NCBI GenBank assembly: GCA_041395325.1
Contig: JAWLAT010000015.1
Coordinates: forward strand, 1-64,000
Reading direction: 5' to 3'
Origin: JAWLAT01 sp041395325
GTDB taxonomy: Bacteria > Pseudomonadota > Gammaproteobacteria > Xanthomonadales > SZUA-5
DNA: 64,000 nucleotides
Shown here: positions 45,548 through 55,700 of the stretch, one piece after another
Position numbering within the stretch: the first letter of the stretch is position 1
Layout of the letters: every line of letters begins with the position of its first letter
Notes under the pieces: generated by a model
What the model saw: the letters and a program-made list of their open reading frames with translations, nothing else
What the model was told of the DNA's origin: nothing
The model's database searches: none
Translations under genes and position numbers: made by a program

Positions 45548-47095
45548 TTACCAGCTGCCGGTCTTCTTGAAGTCTTCGATGCCGGCCTTGAAGGTGGCTT
45601 CGATGTCGCCGTCCCAATCGCCGGTTTCGACGATGCGGGCCAGCAGCGCGGCCTGGTTCTGATCGAAGTAGCTGTGCAGGCCCTTCTCGAAGGCGAGAAT
45701 GCCGCTGACCGGAATGTCGTCCAGATAGCCCTTTTCAGCCGCGTACAGACTCAGCGCCATGTAGGCGATGTTCATCGGTGCGTACTGGGCCTGCTTCATC
45801 AGCTCGGTGACGCGCTGACCGCGCTCCAGCTGGGCGCGGGTGGCCGCGTCCAGATCCGAGGCGAACTGGGCGAAGGCCGCCAGCTCACGATACTGCGCGA
45901 GCGCCAGCTTGACGCCGCCGGACAGCTTCTTCATCACCTTGGTCTGGGCCGCGCCACCGACGCGGGAGACCGAGATACCGGCGTTCACGGCCGGACGGAT
46001 ACCGGCGTTGAACAGATCGGTCTCGAGGAAGATCTGACCGTCGGTGATCGAGATCACGTTGGTGGGCACGAAGGCCGAGACGTCACCGGCCTGGGTTTCG
46101 ATGATCGGCAGCGCCGTCAGCGAACCGGTCTTGCCGGTGACCTTGCCGTTGGTCTCACGCTCGACGTAGGCCTCATTGACACGCGCGGCGCGCTCGAGCA
46201 GACGCGAGTGCAGATAGAAGACGTCGCCCGGATAGGCTTCGCGACCCGGCGGACGGCGCAGCAGCAGCGAGATCTGACGGTAGGCCACGGCCTGCTTGGA
46301 CAGATCGTCGTAGATGATCAGCGCGTCTTCGCCGATGTCGCGGAAGTACTCGCCCATGGTGCAGCCCGAATACGGCGCGATGTATTGCATCGCGGCCGAC
46401 TCGGAGGCCGACGCGGCCACCACGATCGTGTGGGCCATGGCGCCATGCTCTTCCAGCTTGCGCACCACCGAGGCGATCGAGGAGGCCTTCTGGCCAATCG
46501 CCACGTAGATGCACTTAATGCCCGAGCCCTTCTGGTTGATGATCGTGTCGATCGCCAGCGCGGTCTTGCCGGTCTGACGGTCGCCGATAATCAGCTCCCG
46601 CTGGCCACGGCCAATCGGGATCATCGAGTCGACCGACTTGTAGCCGGTCTGCACCGGCTGGGCGACCGACTTGCGCCAGATCACGCCCGGGGCGACCTTC
46701 TCGATCGGCGAGCTGCCGGAGGCGTCGATCGCACCCTTGCCGTCGATCGGGGCGCCGAGCGCGTTGACCACGCGACCCAGCAGGCCATGACCGACTGGCA
46801 CTTCCAGAATACGGCTGGTGGTGCGAACGGTGTCGCCTTCGCGCAGGTGCTCGTAGTCACCCAGCACCACGACGCCGACCGAGTCGCGCTCGAGGTTGAG
46901 CGCCAGCCCGAAGGTGTCGCCCGGGAATTCCACCATTTCGCCCTGCATCACGTCGGCCAACCCGTGCACACGGGTGATGCCGTCGGACACGCTGGCGATG
47001 GTGCCTTCGTTGCGCGCCTGCGATTCGAGCTGGAACTGCTCGATACGGGCGCGGATCAGCTCACTGATCTCGGTCGGGTTGAGGTTCGTCTGCAT
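45548..47095 (-). CDS. atpA: ATP synthase alpha subunit
   Basis: 515 residues. The P-loop is GDRQTGKT. Family segments RVHGLADVMQGEMVEF and AYREISL-like AYRQISLLLRRPPGREAYPGD are present. It is the non-catalytic nucleotide-binding subunit of F1. Confidence 0.98.
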   Translation of the reverse strand: MQTNLNPTEISELIRARIEQFQLESQARNEGTIASVSDGITRVHGLADVMQGEMVEFPGDTFGLALNLERDSVGVVVLGDYEHLREGDTVRTTSRILEVPVGHGLLGRVVNALGAPIDGKGAIDASGSSPIEKVAPGVIWRKSVAQPVQTGYKSVDSMIPIGRGQRELIIGDRQTGKTALAIDTIINQKGSGIKCIYVAIGQKASSIASVVRKLEEHGAMAHTIVVAASASESAAMQYIAPYSGCTMGEYFRDIGEDALIIYDDLSKQAVAYRQISLLLRRPPGREAYPGDVFYLHSRLLERAARVNEAYVERETNGKVTGKTGSLTALPIIETQAGDVSAFVPTNVISITDGQIFLETDLFNAGIRPAVNAGISVSRVGGAAQTKVMKKLSGGVKLALAQYRELAAFAQFASDLDAATRAQLERGQRVTELMKQAQYAPMNIAYMALSLYAAEKGYLDDIPVSGILAFEKGLHSYFDQNQAALLARIVETGDWDGDIEATFKAGIEDFKKTGSW

Positions 47096-47130
47096 GGCGT
47101 TTACCGAAATGGGAAAGGTTGAATGGGGGA

Positions 47131-47664
47131 TCAGCTGCGCAGCGCTTCGCCCAGGCGTTCCAGGCGGGTGCGCAAGCTGCCGTCAATGACCACGTCACCG
47201 GCATCGATGATGGCGCCGCCGAGCAGATCCGGTTCGACTTCCACCGCCAGTTCGACGGCACGATCAAAACGGCGCGCCAGTGCGCCGGTTAGCATCTGTT
47301 CCTGCACCGGATCGATGGCCGCTGCCGTGCGCACGCGCACGGTCAGCGTGCGCTCGGCTTCGGCGCGCAGTTCGGCAAACAGATCGCTGATTTCCGGCAA
47401 CAGACTGAGACGGCCGTTTTCGCTCATCAGCAGCAGGAAGCGACCAAAGGCCGAATCCAGCTGTTCGCCGGGCGGCAGGAACAAGGCCGCCTGCTGTTCG
47501 ACCGACAGCCGCGGATTGTCCAGCCACTCGCGACTGGCCGGATCGGCCACCAGCAGCGCCGCGCTCTGCAGCGCTTCGTGCCAGGGCGCCAGGGCACCAG
47601 CGCCGCGCGCCAGATCAAAGGCGGCGCGGGCGTAGGGTCGGGCCAGCGTGCGTAGACTGCTCAT
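47131..47664 (-). CDS. atpH: ATP synthase delta subunit
   Basis: 177 residues. Starts LRTLARPYARAAFDLARG, the typical OSCP/delta start, and ends with GGAIIDAGDVVIDGSLRTRL. Joins F1 to the peripheral stalk. Confidence 0.96.
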   Translation of the reverse strand: MSSLRTLARPYARAAFDLARGAGALAPWHEALQSAALLVADPASREWLDNPRLSVEQQAALFLPPGEQLDSAFGRFLLLMSENGRLSLLPEISDLFAELRAEAERTLTVRVRTAAAIDPVQEQMLTGALARRFDRAVELAVEVEPDLLGGAIIDAGDVVIDGSLRTRLERLGEALRS

Positions 47665-47668
47665 CGGC

Positions 47669-48139
47669 TCAGATCTCCGCGATCAGCTCGTCGAGCAGCT
47701 GCTTGTGCACCTGCGGGTCGATTTCCTTGCGGATCAGCTTCTCGGCACCGGCGACCGCCAGCACCGCGACCTGACCACGCAGCTGGTCCTTCACCTTGGC
47801 GGTGAGGTTGGCGACTTCGGCTTCCGCCGCCGCCAGCTGACGCGCCCGTTCGGCTTCGGCATCGCGCTTGGCCTGATCGACGATCTGGTTGTACTGCTGA
47901 TGGGCCCGCTCATGGATCTCGTTGGCCTTCGAGCGCGCTTCCTTGAGCACGTCGGCCTCGCGGGACTTGGCCTCTTCCAGCGCCTTCTGTCCTGCATCGG
48001 CTGCGGCCAGGCCTTCGGCAATCTTCTTCTGCCGGGCCTCGATCGCACCGATGATGTGCGGCCAGCCGAACTTCATCACCAGCCAGGCGGTGGCAAAGAA
48101 GGCGAGCCCCTGGATCACCAGGGTCAGGTTGATGTTCAT
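47669..48139 (-). CDS. atpF: ATP synthase subunit b
   Basis: 156 residues. A single N-terminal membrane helix (INLTLVIQGLAFFATAWLVM) is followed by a long charged coiled coil. Forms the peripheral stalk. It is four bases from atpH. Confidence 0.97.
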   Translation of the reverse strand: MNINLTLVIQGLAFFATAWLVMKFGWPHIIGAIEARQKKIAEGLAAADAGQKALEEAKSREADVLKEARSKANEIHERAHQQYNQIVDQAKRDAEAERARQLAAAEAEVANLTAKVKDQLRGQVAVLAVAGAEKLIRKEIDPQVHKQLLDELIAEI

Positions 48140-48213
48140 CGCTTTACTCCGTTGCGGCAGCGACGCCGTTCGGGCGTCGGCTGCCAGACAAGCTCAACTG
48201 TGTTGTGCCTGAA

Positions 48214-48492
48214 TCAGCCGCCGAGCGCGCTGAGGAACGGATTGGCGAAGATCAGCAGCAGCGCGATGGCGACGCCGATGATCGGCACGGCGTCCAGCAG
48301 GCCGGCGACGATGAACATCTTGGTCTGCAGCATCGGGGCCAGCTCGGGCTGACGCGAAGCACCTTCGAGGAACTTGCCGCCCAACAGCGCAAAGCCGATG
48401 GCGGTGCCGAGGGCGCCCAGGCCGATCAGCAGGCCGGCAGCAATCAGCGTGTAGCTCATCACTTCGGCAATGAATTGGGTGTTGGCTTCCAT
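48214..48492 (-). CDS. atpE: ATP synthase subunit c
   Basis: 92 residues, two membrane helices. The ion-binding carboxylate is Asp in GLLDAVPIIGV, and no extra Na-binding glutamine pattern is seen, so it is probably proton-driven. Forms the rotor ring. Confidence 0.97.
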   Translation of the reverse strand: MEANTQFIAEVMSYTLIAAGLLIGLGALGTAIGFALLGGKFLEGASRQPELAPMLQTKMFIVAGLLDAVPIIGVAIALLLIFANPFLSALGG

Positions 48493-48553
48493 GGTCGACT
48501 CCGTTTACAGGTCAGATGGTTGATGAAGGGTGGAACGAAATGGATCTATCGAA

Positions 48554-49420
48554 TCAGTGATGCTCGGCCGACATGCTCAGATACACGATGGTCAGCATCA
48601 TGAAGATGAAGGCCTGCAGCGTGATCACGATGATGTGAAAGGCCGTCCAGACGAAACCGGAAAGCAGCTGCACCGGCGCCAGCGCCCAGAAGCTCGGCGA
48701 AGCCAGTGAGGCACCCAGGGTCATGACGGCGATCAGGATAAAGATGAGCTCGCCGGCGTACATGTTGCCGAACAACCGCAGCGACAACGACACCGGTCGC
48801 ACGGCTTCTTCGATGATGCGCAGCAGCAGATTGGCCGGCGCGCCCTTCGGGCCAAACGGTGCGGTGAAAAACTCGGCGAAGAAGCCGCCAATGCCCTTAT
48901 GGGTAATGCCGACATACTGGATCATGAAGAACACGCACAAGGCCATGCCCAGCGTCGTATTCAGATCAGCCGTCGGAACCACGCGCATGTAGGCATGATG
49001 CGGATCATGACCGCTGAGCTCATAGCCCTTGGCCCAAGCGCCCGGCAGCAGATCCACCGGCACCATGTCCATGAAATTCATCAGGAAGACCAGGCAGAAG
49101 ATCGTCAGCGCCATCGGTGCGATCAGCTTGTTCTTGCCGTGAAAGGTTTCCTTGACCAGGCCATCGACCATCTCGACGACCATCTCGATGGCGCATTGCA
49201 GCTTGCCGGGCACCCCCGAGGTGGAGCGGCGCGCAACACGGATGAACACGAACAGGAACAGCAGTGCCAGCAGCGTTTTGAAGAGCACGCTGTCCAGATG
49301 AATGGCCCAGAAAGCGCCATCACCGACCTGCAGGGTCCAGTGCACGAGATGGTGCTTGATGTACGCCGTCATGGCGCCGGAGCCGGTTTCTTCCGCAACC
49401 GCTGTCAAAAGCTTATCCAT
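48554..49420 (-). CDS. atpB: ATP synthase subunit a
   Basis: 288 residues with multiple membrane helices. The conserved channel arginine is in SLSLRLFGNMYAGEL. It forms the proton half-channels against the c-ring. Its start overlaps the atpI end by eight bases; an ATG at 49372 is an alternative. Confidence 0.96.
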   Translation of the reverse strand: MDKLLTAVAEETGSGAMTAYIKHHLVHWTLQVGDGAFWAIHLDSVLFKTLLALLFLFVFIRVARRSTSGVPGKLQCAIEMVVEMVDGLVKETFHGKNKLIAPMALTIFCLVFLMNFMDMVPVDLLPGAWAKGYELSGHDPHHAYMRVVPTADLNTTLGMALCVFFMIQYVGITHKGIGGFFAEFFTAPFGPKGAPANLLLRIIEEAVRPVSLSLRLFGNMYAGELIFILIAVMTLGASLASPSFWALAPVQLLSGFVWTAFHIIVITLQAFIFMMLTIVYLSMSAEHH

Positions 49421-49784
49421 AGCGTAGCAATGCCCACATTCCTGCCAGTTGAGCGGCGATCAGACCGACCAGCAAGCCCGCAGCGGGCAATCCCAGTCCA
49501 ATCAGACCCGTTCCAAATACCGCGAACAACACCAACCACTTCAGCGCAGCCGCACCGAAAAAGCGTCGCAACATTGCCGCTGCGGGCGCCATTCCGGCGA
49601 ACTGTCGCCAGGCAAACAACGCCTGACCCAGCACGACCGCCATGCCCCCCCATATGGCCGCCAGGCCCGCGAGCAGAGACTGAGTCCACACTGCGGCGAC
49701 CGAAGCGGTCAGCAGGGTGGCCAGCACCTGAACCCTCAGCGTTCGCTGAGCCAGTCGCTTGCCGCCTGCGAAGGGATCGAACAT
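49413..49784 (-). CDS. atpI: ATP synthase protein I
   Basis: About 123 residues from the ATG at 49784; the frame is open to 49883. It has helices LLAGLAAIWGGMAVVLGQALF and GLIGLGLPAAGLLVGLIAAQ. AtpI helps assemble the c-ring. It is the first gene of the operon. Confidence 0.85.
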   Translation of the reverse strand: MFDPFAGGKRLAQRTLRVQVLATLLTASVAAVWTQSLLAGLAAIWGGMAVVLGQALFAWRQFAGMAPAAAMLRRFFGAAALKWLVLFAVFGTGLIGLGLPAAGLLVGLIAAQLAGMWALLRYG

Positions 49785-49887
49785 CCGGGCCCTCTTCAGC
49801 GCTGTCGAAGGTGCCGAAAACGGACCGGGCACGCGACCTGCCTGACCGGAAGCCCAGTCAAAGCAAATGGCGCAACGAATCAACGGA

Positions 49888-49917
49888 ATAATAACAGGGC
49901 GGTCGTCAAGGCGGCAA
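49888..49917 (-). promoter_or_regulatory. Candidate atp operon promoter
   Basis: On the minus strand TTGCCG (49917-49912) and TATTAT (49893-49888) are 18 bases apart. The distance to atpI is about 100 bases. The boxes are imperfect, so this is only a candidate. Confidence 0.4.
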
Positions 49918-49946
49918 GCCAGCCATTGGTCGAATTCGCCATCGGA

Positions 49947-50549
49947 TCAGGGACTCCGAGCAGGCCCGTGATCTGCATTCGCCAGCGCGTCCCGAAAGAC
50001 GTCCAGCGGCACCACCCACGGCAGGCGGTCGCGACCGCTCATGTTGCTCACACCGGTTGAGTGGATGGTCCCGATGCGTGCACACAGCATCTGCGTCCCG
50101 GCGCGCTCACCGAGCAGCCAGACCGCGTCGCGACTGCGGCACCCTTGCCCATGTGCCAGATGGCCGCGGAAGGACAAGCGTCGGCGCAGCTCGAACAGAC
50201 CACCCAGCCAGTCAGCGGGCAAGCGCCAATCGACTCGATAGCCTGACCAGCGCCAGGCCCAACGCTCTATCCGCCCGATGGCGTCATTGGCCAAGGGCTG
50301 CGCGTGCAGCAGCGGATCGGCCAGCCTGTCGCACACCCTGGGCAGCGCCAGATCCGGTCCCGGCGTCCAGTCGAACACGTGCTCGTCGCGCCGCAACCAG
50401 CCGGTCATCTCCGTCTGCAGCCGCCAACGACCCGCGGGTGCCAGGGGTCGCCAGATGCGCCAGCGCCGCCCGGCCGCCTCGCTGGTGCGCCAGGCCGGTT
50501 GGCCACCGTCACGACCATGGCCCTCCAGCGGTGATTCCCAGGCATTCAT
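49947..50549 (-). CDS. Hypothetical protein
   Basis: 200 residues from the ATG at 50549, with a GGAGG ribosome site. It is rich in Trp, Arg and beta-type residues (RWRIWRPLAPAGRWRLQTE, DWRLPADWLGGLFELRRR). No membrane helix, signal peptide or known motif was recognised. It sits between the atp promoter region and the divergent nucleotidyltransferase genes. Confidence 0.55.
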   Translation of the reverse strand: MNAWESPLEGHGRDGGQPAWRTSEAAGRRWRIWRPLAPAGRWRLQTEMTGWLRRDEHVFDWTPGPDLALPRVCDRLADPLLHAQPLANDAIGRIERWAWRWSGYRVDWRLPADWLGGLFELRRRLSFRGHLAHGQGCRSRDAVWLLGERAGTQMLCARIGTIHSTGVSNMSGRDRLPWVVPLDVFRDALANADHGPARSP

Positions 50550-50647
50550 CCCACCCTCCGGCACCGCGCTGCACAAAGGCTACCCCGCCCAGCCCGCCGG
50601 CCCAAGCCACACAGGCTCGCCTATGTTGTGCGGGTCGCGCAGAATCG

Positions 50648-51781
50648 ATGTCCCACCCGTGCAACCCACTCATGACTGACGCCACGCCACTGGAGCGTCT
50701 ACGACGCCAGCAACCCGAGCGCCTGATGTTCGAATGCGTCGCCGGCAGTCGTGCCTATGGCACCGCTGACACGCACAGCGATGTGGACCTGCGCGGGGTC
50801 TTCGTCCAGCCCCTGCGCGAGCTGGTCCGAATTGGCGAGCCGGTCGCTCTGATCGCCGACGATCGCCACGATCAGGTCTACTACAGTCTCCGACGCATGC
50901 TGGAATTGCTGGCCCAGGCGAACCCGAATGTGCTGGAGCTGTTGTGGATGCCGGACGACTGTGTCCGCATGGACAGTCCGGAGATGCAGCGCCTGCGCGA
51001 GCGCCGCGCGATCTTCGTCACCCGTCAGTGCATCGACACCCATGTGGGCTACGCCATCGGGCAGATTCGCAAGGCTCGTGGCCAGCACAAGTGGATCAAT
51101 CAGCCCAAGGCGGTCGATCCACCGCGTCGCGAGGACTACTGCTTTGTGCTGGACCGGGCCAGCCTGATAACCACCAGCGAGCCACCCTGCCGGCCGCAGA
51201 GATTACGCGACAGCAAGGTCGACCTGCAGCGCTGCCATGCCGCAAAGCTCGAGCATGCACCTGGCGTCTATCGGTTGTACGACTATGGGGCACAGGCTCG
51301 AGGAGTCTTTCGAAGCGATGTCCTGGCGCTGGAGTCGATACCACGGGAAGACGAATCCGAACGCTTCATCGGCTTGCTGTTGTTCGCCGAACAGGCATGG
51401 CGGCGGGACAGCGAAGACCATCGCCACTACTGGCAATGGCGTTCCGAGCGCAACGAGTCGCGCTGGCAGCAACAGGAGCGCGGCGAGCTGGACTACGACG
51501 CCAAGAACCTGATGCACACCTTGCGCCTGCTGCTGTCGGCCGCGGCGATCGTCGAGCAAGGCGCGCCCCGCGTCCGTTTTGAGGGGGCCGAGCTGGCCTT
51601 CCTGCGCTCGGTGCGCAACGGTGAGCACGCCTACCAGACGCTGGTGGACCAGGCCGAAGCCCTGCGAGAACGCTGCCTCGCAGCGCGGGGAGGGGTGAGC
51701 TTGCCAGAATCAGTCGATCCGGCAGTCGTTGACGAACTGCTGTGGGAACTGACCGAGTGCTGGGAGGCACGCCACCGGTGA
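50648..51781 (+). CDS. Nucleotidyltransferase-fold protein (RlaP-like, PF10127)
   Basis: 377 residues from the ATG at 50648; ATG 50672 is also possible. N-terminal pol-beta-type motif GSRAYGTADTHSDVDLRGVF (GS...DxD) is followed by a helical C-terminal region. RlaP-like proteins are predicted nucleotidyltransferases linked to RNA repair or ligation. The gene is coupled to a second nucleotidyltransferase (GTGA overlap). Confidence 0.78.
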   Translation: MSHPCNPLMTDATPLERLRRQQPERLMFECVAGSRAYGTADTHSDVDLRGVFVQPLRELVRIGEPVALIADDRHDQVYYSLRRMLELLAQANPNVLELLWMPDDCVRMDSPEMQRLRERRAIFVTRQCIDTHVGYAIGQIRKARGQHKWINQPKAVDPPRREDYCFVLDRASLITTSEPPCRPQRLRDSKVDLQRCHAAKLEHAPGVYRLYDYGAQARGVFRSDVLALESIPREDESERFIGLLLFAEQAWRRDSEDHRHYWQWRSERNESRWQQQERGELDYDAKNLMHTLRLLLSAAAIVEQGAPRVRFEGAELAFLRSVRNGEHAYQTLVDQAEALRERCLAARGGVSLPESVDPAVVDELLWELTECWEARHR

Positions 51782-52563
51782 GCGAGTCGATGCGATCAGC
51801 CGTGACCGCGGCACTGGTTCAGATCCAGGCCCAGCACGAGGTTCGTGTGCTCTACGCCGCCGAGTCAGGCTCGCGCGCCTGGGGCTTTGCCTCGCCGGAC
51901 AGCGATTTCGACGTCCGCTTCATCTACGTCCACCGGCCGGACTGGTATCTGCGCCTCGACGAGCCCCGCGATGTCATCGAAGCGATGTTGCCCGGGGATC
52001 TGGATCTGGCCGGCTGGGATCTGCGCAAGACGCTGCGGTTGTACCTGCGCAGCAACATTGCGCTGTACGAGTGGCTGGATTCGCCCATCGTCTATCTGGA
52101 AGCGGGATCACTGGCGCAACAGCTGCGCGATTGGCTACCGCGCGCCTTCCGAGCGCCGGCGGGCTATCACCACTACCTGAGCACCGCTCAGGGCATTGCC
52201 CATCAACACCTGCAGCAGCCACCCATTCGGCTGAAAAAGCTGTTCTACGCACTGCGACCGCTGCTCGCCTGCCGCTGGATTCGCGCCACCGGCGCTCAGC
52301 CGCCAACGGCCTTCAGCCAACTCTGCCAGGCCGACTGGGTCAGCGACGACGAACGCGCAATGATCGCCGGGCTGCTGGCCGCCAAGCGCGAGACGGGCGA
52401 ATCTGCCTCCTCGCAGGTGGCGAGCGACGTGCTGGCCTGGCTGCGCAGCGAGCTTGCAAGCGCCGATGTTGGCACCCAGGCGCTGCGGGCGCGGGCCGAT
52501 CTGACAGCTCAAGATGTCAACCCCGAGTTTCGGCGATGGGTGCAACAACCCTGGTCGGCATAA
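51778..52563 (+). CDS. Second RlaP-like nucleotidyltransferase (COG3541)
   Basis: 261 residues from a GTG at 51778 overlapping the previous stop. Motif ESGSRAWGFASPDSDFDVRF is the pol-beta active site (GS...DxD). The C-terminal half contains helical segments such as GYHHYLSTAQGIAHQH. The two genes are related but clearly different in the region outside the active site. Predicted to transfer a nucleotide to an RNA or protein. Confidence 0.85.
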   Translation: MSESMRSAVTAALVQIQAQHEVRVLYAAESGSRAWGFASPDSDFDVRFIYVHRPDWYLRLDEPRDVIEAMLPGDLDLAGWDLRKTLRLYLRSNIALYEWLDSPIVYLEAGSLAQQLRDWLPRAFRAPAGYHHYLSTAQGIAHQHLQQPPIRLKKLFYALRPLLACRWIRATGAQPPTAFSQLCQADWVSDDERAMIAGLLAAKRETGESASSQVASDVLAWLRSELASADVGTQALRARADLTAQDVNPEFRRWVQQPWSA

Positions 52564-52740
52564 GGGCCTTGGGTGTGGGCGAAATGTGTGACTGGGTCCG
52601 TCTCGGCTGCCGCCTGGAACAACGGGAGCCATCGCAACTAGACGGCAGAGCATTCAGGATCACGAGGCCTCTCGCTTCCACTCGCGCGGCAAGAAGCCCG
52701 GCGATCTGATCGCCTGCGGTTGAACGGACTGTTCCAGGTC

Positions 52741-52774
52741 AGTGCGGGCCGACCCATCGGCCGGCCCGCGCACT
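52741..52774. terminator. Hairpin after the giant surface protein gene
   Basis: AGTGCGGGCCG pairs with CGGCCCGCGCACT with a two-base bulge. It begins two bases after the stop on the minus strand. There is no T tract, so it may be a stability element rather than a classic terminator. Confidence 0.45.
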
Positions 52775-52776
52775 GA

Positions 52777-55700
52777 TCAGATCTTCCTGGTCGAGCGACG
52801 ACGCAAGGCGCCGCCGGCCAGCAACACCAGCGAGACCGCGAGCAACCACAGGCTCAACGGGCTGGTGGGAATGGGCTGCGCGTTGATGAAAATGGTGGCG
52901 GGGTCGCTGTCGTCCTCGTCGCCATCCTCGTTGCCGATGGCATCGTCGACTGGCTCGCCGTCGTTGTCCGGCAGATTGTCGCCATCGGAGTCGATGTCCA
53001 GCGGCACATCGCCGTTGGGATCTTCGGCCCGCGTGATCTCGGCCAGGTTGACCAGCGGACCCACGATCGCTTCGCCCGTCACGCGCAACACCAGTTCGAC
53101 CGAGAACTGCTGCCCCGGCGCCAGCGGCCCCGGCAAGGTCACGGTGGCGGTGCTCCCCGGTCCAGCCGTCCAGTTCGGATCGCTCAACACCAGACCCAAC
53201 GGGATGTAGTCGGTGACCAGCACGTTGGAAGCGGCAACCGTACCCTGGTTGTAAACGGTGATCAGGAAGCGCACTTCCTGGCCAACGCTGACGTTCTGTG
53301 CCTGCTCAGGTGCCAGCGTCTTGCGCAGCGCCAGATCGAAGTTGTAGAGCAGGCCGAAGTCCACCGACAGGTTGGACAGGTTGTCGCTGTCGCCATCGTT
53401 GGTGGGCTCCTGACCGTAGCTCAGGGTCACCGTGCTGGCGCACAACCGCGTGGGCGCGCCACTGACGCTGCCGTTGTCGTCGTCATTGACGTCGTTGTCC
53501 GGATCCGGCGCTGGTTCGTAGGGACCGACCGGGGCATAGCGTCGGCCGGTGCCACTGGAGGTGATGTAGGTCGCCGGCGCGGTGATGCAGACCAGATAGC
53601 CGCGCGGCACCAGTTCGGTAAACAGATAGCGACCATCGGCGGCGGTCGGCTGGGTGGCGACGGCCGCGCCGTCGGGCACGCCATTGCCGTCGGCGTCGAC
53701 GAACAACTCCACCGGCACCCCGGCAATGCCCGGCTCGCCCGCACCGACCTGGCCATCGTTGTCGATGTCCTCCCAGACCAGGTTGCCCAGGCTCATCTCG
53801 CCCGGCCCGATCGTGGCGACGTAGTCCTCCACCTCGCCGTCAGCGACCAGACCATCCGGTGCACAGGGTGCGGTCTGCAGGCGGAAGCGGGCGTAGGTCT
53901 GACCATCGACCACATCAATGGGCACCGCGCCGAAGGCCAGCACGAAGTTCTGTGCGCTGCTGCCATCAGGTACGGTCGTCTCGGCCTGTTCGGACAAATC
54001 GTCGAAGTCGCCATCGCGGTTGTGGTCCAGATAGCCGCACAGGCGCGCTGCCGCACCGGTGCTGTTGGTGGCCATCACCGACACGTTGGCCGGACTGCCG
54101 CGACGCAGCGCGTCCAGATCGGCCTGGCTGACACCGTCCTCGTCGTCCGGCGTGGGGCCGGCAGCGTCGTCACCGGTCGCTGTCGCGTTGGGCTGACCAT
54201 CGATCTCCTGGTCCACACCTGCGCCCATGAACAGCCCAGGGACGATCTCGTGGGCGGCACCGTTGTCGGCCAGCAGCGTGCGGTAGTTGCCCACACCCAC
54301 GCCGGCGGAACCGTCGGGCAGATCGCCCAGATCGCGGCGCGCGATGCGCAGGGCATAGTCCTCCACCTCGCCGTTGTCCGCCTCGCCGACCGGCGAGCAG
54401 CCTGGATCGGTGCTGATGCGGAAGCGCGCGTAGGTCTCGGTGGCCGCGTTCATCGGCACCGTGCCGAAGTCCAGCGCCACGCTGACCGCGCTGCTGCCAT
54501 CGCCGACGGCCACCGGTCCGGCCGTCTCACCGGCATCGGCAAAGTCGCCATCGGCATTGAAGTCGACGAAACCGCAGACGTTGGCGCCACCCAGGCCGGA
54601 CTGGTTGGTGGCCTGCAGGTTGATCGTGCCATTGAGGCCCGCCAGCAATTCCAGCTGGTCGTCGGCCACACCGTCCTCGTCATCGCTGTCCGCCAGATCA
54701 TCACCATCGGCCGCGGTGGTCGGCTGACCGTCCGCCTCGTTGTCGACGCTGGCGCCCAGGAACAGGCCATTGACGATCACATGCGAGGGACCGTTGTCGG
54801 TGCTGCGGGTCTGGTAGTCGCCAGCGGCGGTACCCGCGGCACTGTCGGGCAGATCACCCAGATCCAGCTCGACCAGTTCCACCACGTAGTCCTCGACCTC
54901 ACCATCGAGCGCCAGACCATTGGGCGCGCAGGGACTGCCATCGGAGGACAGGCGGAAACGGGCATAGCTGCTGCCGGTCACCACGCTCAAGGGCACATTG
55001 AAGTCCAGCGGCACCAGCAGCGCGTTGCTGCCATCGGGCACGTTGGCGCTGACCAGCTCACCAGGCTCGAAGCTGTCATTGGCATTCAGATCGACATAGC
55101 CACACAGGGTGGCCGCCGCACCGGTGGTGTTGGTAGCCGTGACGTTGACGGTCGTGGTGCGTCCGGCGATGAAGCGGAGCGTCGTGATGTCCACGCCGTC
55201 CTCGTCGTCGAGCCCGGCCAGATCGTCGCCGTCGGCGTCCACGCTGGGCACGCCATCCACTTCCAGATCCTCGGCCACACCGAGGAAGATCTCCGGGAAG
55301 ATGACGTGGCGCGGGCCATCGTTGGCCAGCGTCGTGGCCCAGTTGCCGCCGTTCTCCGGCAAGTCGCCCAGGTCCAGCGGAATCACGTTCAGCGCATAGT
55401 CTTCGACTTCGCCATTGGCAGCCGTGCCCACCGGGCTGCAGGTCTTGTCATTGCTGATGCGGAAGCGCGCGTAGGTGTCGAGGATCGCATCGGCCGGGAC
55501 AGTACCGAAATCGAGCATGACCACGGTGCCAGCGGTGCCATCGGCGACGCTGATCGGACCGGCCGACTCACTGTAGCCGCCAGGTCCGGCGACGCCGTCG
55601 TCGAAGTCGCCATCGGCATTGAAGTCGATGAAGCCGCACACGTAGACATCGCCCAGACCACCGGTGTTCATGGCCGCCACCGGCACCTGCGCCGGCCCGG

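Noticed and set aside
45674..47122. Open frame opposite atpA
   Set aside because: Shadow of atpA.
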